Source: DATLFI01 sp035524895 (GTDB lineage Bacteria; Acidobacteriota; Thermoanaerobaculia; Multivoradales; Multivoraceae). Taken from it: 7,109 bases of DNA. Shown here one piece after another: positions 5,872 through 7,109 of the stretch (within the stretch, counting starts at the first letter, position 1; every line of letters starts with the position of its first letter). The stretch spans positions 1 to 7,109 of the forward strand of contig DATLFI010000121.1 of assembly GCA_035524895.1 (NCBI GenBank). Direction: 5' to 3'. A program made the position numbers and the translations under genes. The notes beneath the pieces are model-generated. The model was not told the DNA's origin. It saw only the letters and a program-made list of their open reading frames with translations, and ran no database searches.

Positions 5872-7109
5872 ATGAAGCGTCTCTTGCTGCTGCTCGCAGT
5901 GGCCATCGTCGCCGCCGCGCCCGTCTATGCCACCAACGCCAAGGCGGATGCCGGGCAGGTGACTTTCTCGGAGCACGTCGCTCCGATCTTCTTCGCCAAC
6001 TGCGTGAGCTGTCATCGGCCAGGTCAGGTCGCTCCGATGTCGCTCCTGACTTACGACGAGGCCCGCCCATGGGCGAAGTCGATCCGGCGCGCCACCGTCG
6101 AGGGCACGATGCCGCCGTGGTTCGCGAACCCGGCACACGGCGACTTCGAGGAGGACTCGCGGCTGAGCGAGGAGCAGATCGACTTGATCGGTCGCTGGGT
6201 CGCGGCCGGCGCCCCGGCCGGTGATCTCGCGCGGATGCCCGAGCCGCCCGAGCTCTCCACCGAGTGGAAGATCGGCGTGCCCGACTTGATCCTGACCATG
6301 GAGCCGTTCGAGATCACGGACGAGATGGAGGATCACTACGAGTGGCGCGTGATTCCCAACACCTCGACCGAAGATCGTTGGATCAAGTCGATCGAGGTCC
6401 GGCCGAGCTTTTTCGAAGGCGCGCACCACAACCTCACGTTCATCGTCCCCGAAGGTCAGGGACCGGAGGCGCTCGGAGGTGAGCGCAACCTGCTGGTGGG
6501 CTGGGCTCCCGGCGCGCAGCCGTTCCGTTACCCCGAAGGCCGCGGCAAGTTGCTGCCCGCCAAGGCCAACGTGCTCTTTCAGATGCACTACCACAAGACT
6601 CCCGGGCCGGGCACCGGCGGCATCGATGCGACCTCGGTGGCGATCGACTTCTACGAGCCTGGCGAGGTGGTGAAGCCGGTGACGACGATGTGGGTCGTCG
6701 ACCCGGTCCTGCGCATTCCACCGGGCGAGGCCAACTACGTGTCGGAGTCTGAGTTCGTGTTCGAGGACGACGGTGTGATCTACAACTTCACGCCGCACAT
6801 GCACGTGCGTGGCAAGGCCTTCACCTACACCGCGATCTTCCCCGACGGCCGCGAGGAAGTGCTCCTCGACGTGCCGAACTACGACTTCAACTGGCAGCTC
6901 ACCTACACCCCGCGGCAGCCACTCCAGGTACCGAAGGGCACCAAGGTGCACTGTCGCGCGGTGTTCGACAACTCGCCAGGGAATCCCTCGAACCCGGACC
7001 CGACGGTCGAGGTCACCTGGGGCGAGGCCACGACCGACGAGATGATGATCGGCTTCATGGAGTACGAGTACACGAACAAGGCAGAGATGCCGACCTTCGC
7101 GGTGCCCGA
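5872..7109 (+). CDS. Exported c-type cytochrome fused to PHM-like type II copper monooxygenase (3' partial)
   Basis: 412 residues are present; the frame is open at the window end. Residues 1-20 form a signal peptide (MKR, Leu/Ala-rich core, cleavage after VYA), so the protein acts in the periplasm or outside. Residues about 28-115 are a cytochrome c domain with CVSCH at 44-48 and a probable distal ligand M80 in GTMPPW. Residues about 135-400 match the two-domain copper core of peptidylglycine alpha-hydroxylating and dopamine beta-monooxygenases. H185-H186 (GAHHNLTF) and H239 (FQMHYH) fit the first copper site. H309 and H311 (PHMHVRG) and M391 (TTDEMM) fit the second. The only cysteine beyond the haem motif is C361, so the eukaryotic disulfides are absent. 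The haem may supply electrons in place of ascorbate (inference). The substrate is unknown. It is divergent from the acyl-CoA dehydrogenase. Confidence 0.9.
   Translation, partial: MKRLLLLLAVAIVAAAPVYATNAKADAGQVTFSEHVAPIFFANCVSCHRPGQVAPMSLLTYDEARPWAKSIRRATVEGTMPPWFANPAHGDFEEDSRLSEEQIDLIGRWVAAGAPAGDLARMPEPPELSTEWKIGVPDLILTMEPFEITDEMEDHYEWRVIPNTSTEDRWIKSIEVRPSFFEGAHHNLTFIVPEGQGPEALGGERNLLVGWAPGAQPFRYPEGRGKLLPAKANVLFQMHYHKTPGPGTGGIDATSVAIDFYEPGEVVKPVTTMWVVDPVLRIPPGEANYVSESEFVFEDDGVIYNFTPHMHVRGKAFTYTAIFPDGREEVLLDVPNYDFNWQLTYTPRQPLQVPKGTKVHCRAVFDNSPGNPSNPDPTVEVTWGEATTDEMMIGFMEYEYTNKAEMPTFAVP

Noticed and set aside
5755..6951. 398-residue minus-strand open frame opposite the haem/copper protein
   Set aside because: It is Arg/His/Val-rich with no motif. 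The plus strand has a signal peptide, CXXCH and copper ligands with a strong ribosome site.
1..7109. tRNA, rRNA, CRISPR array, insertion sequence or attachment site
   Set aside because: No cloverleaf, regularly spaced repeats, transposase motifs or terminal inverted repeats were seen by eye on either strand.

Overview
This is a high-GC bacterial window in which almost every real gene has long antisense or out-of-frame shadow ORFs. The organism is very probably a diderm (Gram-negative type). The left edge holds the tail of what looks like an outer-membrane beta-barrel, and the right edge holds an exported c-type cytochrome/copper protein. Cytochrome c joined to a PHM-like copper domain, plus PAS-rich hybrid kinases, would fit Myxococcota, Acidobacteriota or related environmental lineages. 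That placement is inference; no rRNA or other marker gene is present.

Layout, left to right. (1) 1-163, plus strand: C-terminal end of a probable outer-membrane protein. (2) 164-283: short convergent gap with a GC-rich hairpin. (3) 284-940, minus strand: NarL/FixJ-type response regulator. (4) 1134-3416, plus strand, divergent from the regulator: a cytoplasmic hybrid histidine kinase with three PAS domains, a HisKA/HATPase core and a C-terminal receiver. Its second PAS carries the FixL haem-PAS signature, including counterparts of the haem-ligating His and the distal Arg. (5) 3423-4289, minus strand, tail-to-tail with the kinase: a small second histidine kinase with a canonical H-box but eroded ATP-binding glycines. 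(6) 4290-4512: non-coding gap with a strong 8-bp hairpin. (7) 4513-5700, minus strand: acyl-CoA dehydrogenase whose active-site base seems to sit at the isovaleryl-CoA-dehydrogenase position. (8) 5701-5871: divergent control region with a sigma70-like promoter overlapped by a 26-bp imperfect palindrome that looks like a TetR-family operator. (9) 5872-7109, plus strand, cut by the window end: an exported protein joining a c-type haem domain to a PHM-like type II copper monooxygenase with all six copper ligands present.

How the parts may work together. The left half looks like an oxygen- or redox-responsive signalling locus: a FixL-like sensor next to a LuxR/FixJ-class regulator, plus an extra kinase. 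The right half is a divergent metabolic pair, an acyl-CoA dehydrogenase and a periplasmic haem/copper oxygenase, sharing one control region that probably binds a repressor. Both halves deal with oxygen or electron transfer, but the sequence does not show that the kinases control the metabolic pair.
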